The notes under the pieces were generated by a model. It was not told the DNA's origin. It worked only from the letters and a program-made list of their open reading frames with translations, and did not search any database. The position numbers were made by a program, and so were the translations under genes. A stretch of 5,647 bases of DNA from an uncultured Porphyromonadaceae bacterium (lineage in GTDB: Bacteria; Bacteroidota; Bacteroidia; Bacteroidales; Muribaculaceae), in the NCBI GenBank assembly GCA_947178245.1, contig CAMWXO010000102.1, positions 1 through 5,647 of the forward strand, read 5' to 3'. The stretch's first letter is position 1; every line of letters starts with the position of its first letter. Positions 5,333-5,647 of this stretch are shown here, piece by piece.

Positions 5333-5647
5333 GTGTTGGCACGGAAGAGGTCGTATGCCAGCTGCACCTTTCTCACGAAATTGATTGTCTCCTTTGCGCG
5401 GAAGTAGCCGTTTTTCACCACGGGGTCATGATAATAGGCCGGTTTCGATTTCATGTTGATGGCGGTCTCCACGTTGCCGTCCCATTTTGAAGCGTCCAGG
5501 CCGTATTTCGAAGCGAGCGCTATGGCATCTGAAACATGCCCCGGGCCTGCATTGTAGCTCGCAAGAATGAATTTGGCTCGTTCATCGGCGTCCGGAACTT
5601 TCGATTTCAGCATATTGTCGAGGCTTGAAAGAGTCTTGACCCAGTCT
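5329..5647 (-). CDS. MltF-like lytic transglycosylase, C-terminal fragment
   Basis: The last 105 residues of a peptidoglycan-cleaving lytic transglycosylase; the reading frame is open to the right edge, so the start is outside the window (the ATG at 5613 is internal). The segment FILASYNAGPGHVSDAIALA (26-45 of the fragment) is the conserved NAGPGHV part of the SLT-type catalytic domain of the MltF family. YYHDPVVKNGYFRAKETINF (71-90) is the typical C-terminal block in Bacteroidetes members. The catalytic glutamate and any signal peptide or substrate-binding domain lie upstream and cannot be checked. Such enzymes cut the MurNAc-GlcNAc bond in the periplasm, giving anhydro-muropeptides. Its TAA stop lies inside the terminator stem shared with the convergent sigma factor gene, leaving no 3' untranslated space before the hairpin. 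Confidence 0.85.
   Translation of the reverse strand, partial: DWVKTLSSLDNMLKSKVPDADERAKFILASYNAGPGHVSDAIALASKYGLDASKWDGNVETAINMKSKPAYYHDPVVKNGYFRAKETINFVRKVQLAYDLFRANT

Overview
The window reads as chromosomal DNA of an intestinal Bacteroidales bacterium, possibly Muribaculaceae or a Bacteroides relative. The supporting signs are a serC-serA-DUF4924 gene cluster, start codons without Shine-Dalgarno sequences but often with A/T-rich leaders, promoter elements of the Bacteroidetes type (TAnnTTTG), and protein sequences that resemble Bacteroidetes homologues. The assignment is from recognition only; no search was run.

Layout. Positions 1-23 are not genomic. They match a Nextera/Tn5 sequencing adapter with two T-to-G errors, so the window begins at a contig edge. 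A minus-strand gene set follows, read from right to left: serC (2843-1773), serA (1760-843), a DUF4924 protein (761-213), and the first 41 codons of prfC, encoding release factor 3 (146-24), cut off by the adapter. serC and serA are 12 bases apart and encode two steps of serine synthesis from 3-phosphoglycerate; serB is not in the window. A 10-bp GC-rich hairpin separates serA from the DUF4924 gene. A good promoter candidate lies upstream of serC.

Across a 242-base divergent intergenic region, a plus-strand gene (3086-4489) encodes a 12- or 13-helix APC-superfamily transporter, most like arginine/ornithine-type antiporters. Its substrate pocket appears to differ at two positions. After a 248-base AT-rich gap with a promoter-like element and a foldable leader comes an ECF sigma factor (4738-5247) with no anti-sigma gene beside it. 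It converges on the C-terminal end of an MltF-like lytic transglycosylase (5647-5329, minus). A very strong two-way terminator separates the two genes and contains the transglycosylase stop codon.

I found no defence island, mobile element, CRISPR array, tRNA or rRNA, and no clear undescribed system. The points most worth a second look are the adapter and linked base errors at the left edge, the lysine in place of the usual catalytic histidine in SerA, the altered transporter pocket, and the structured leader of the unpartnered sigma factor.
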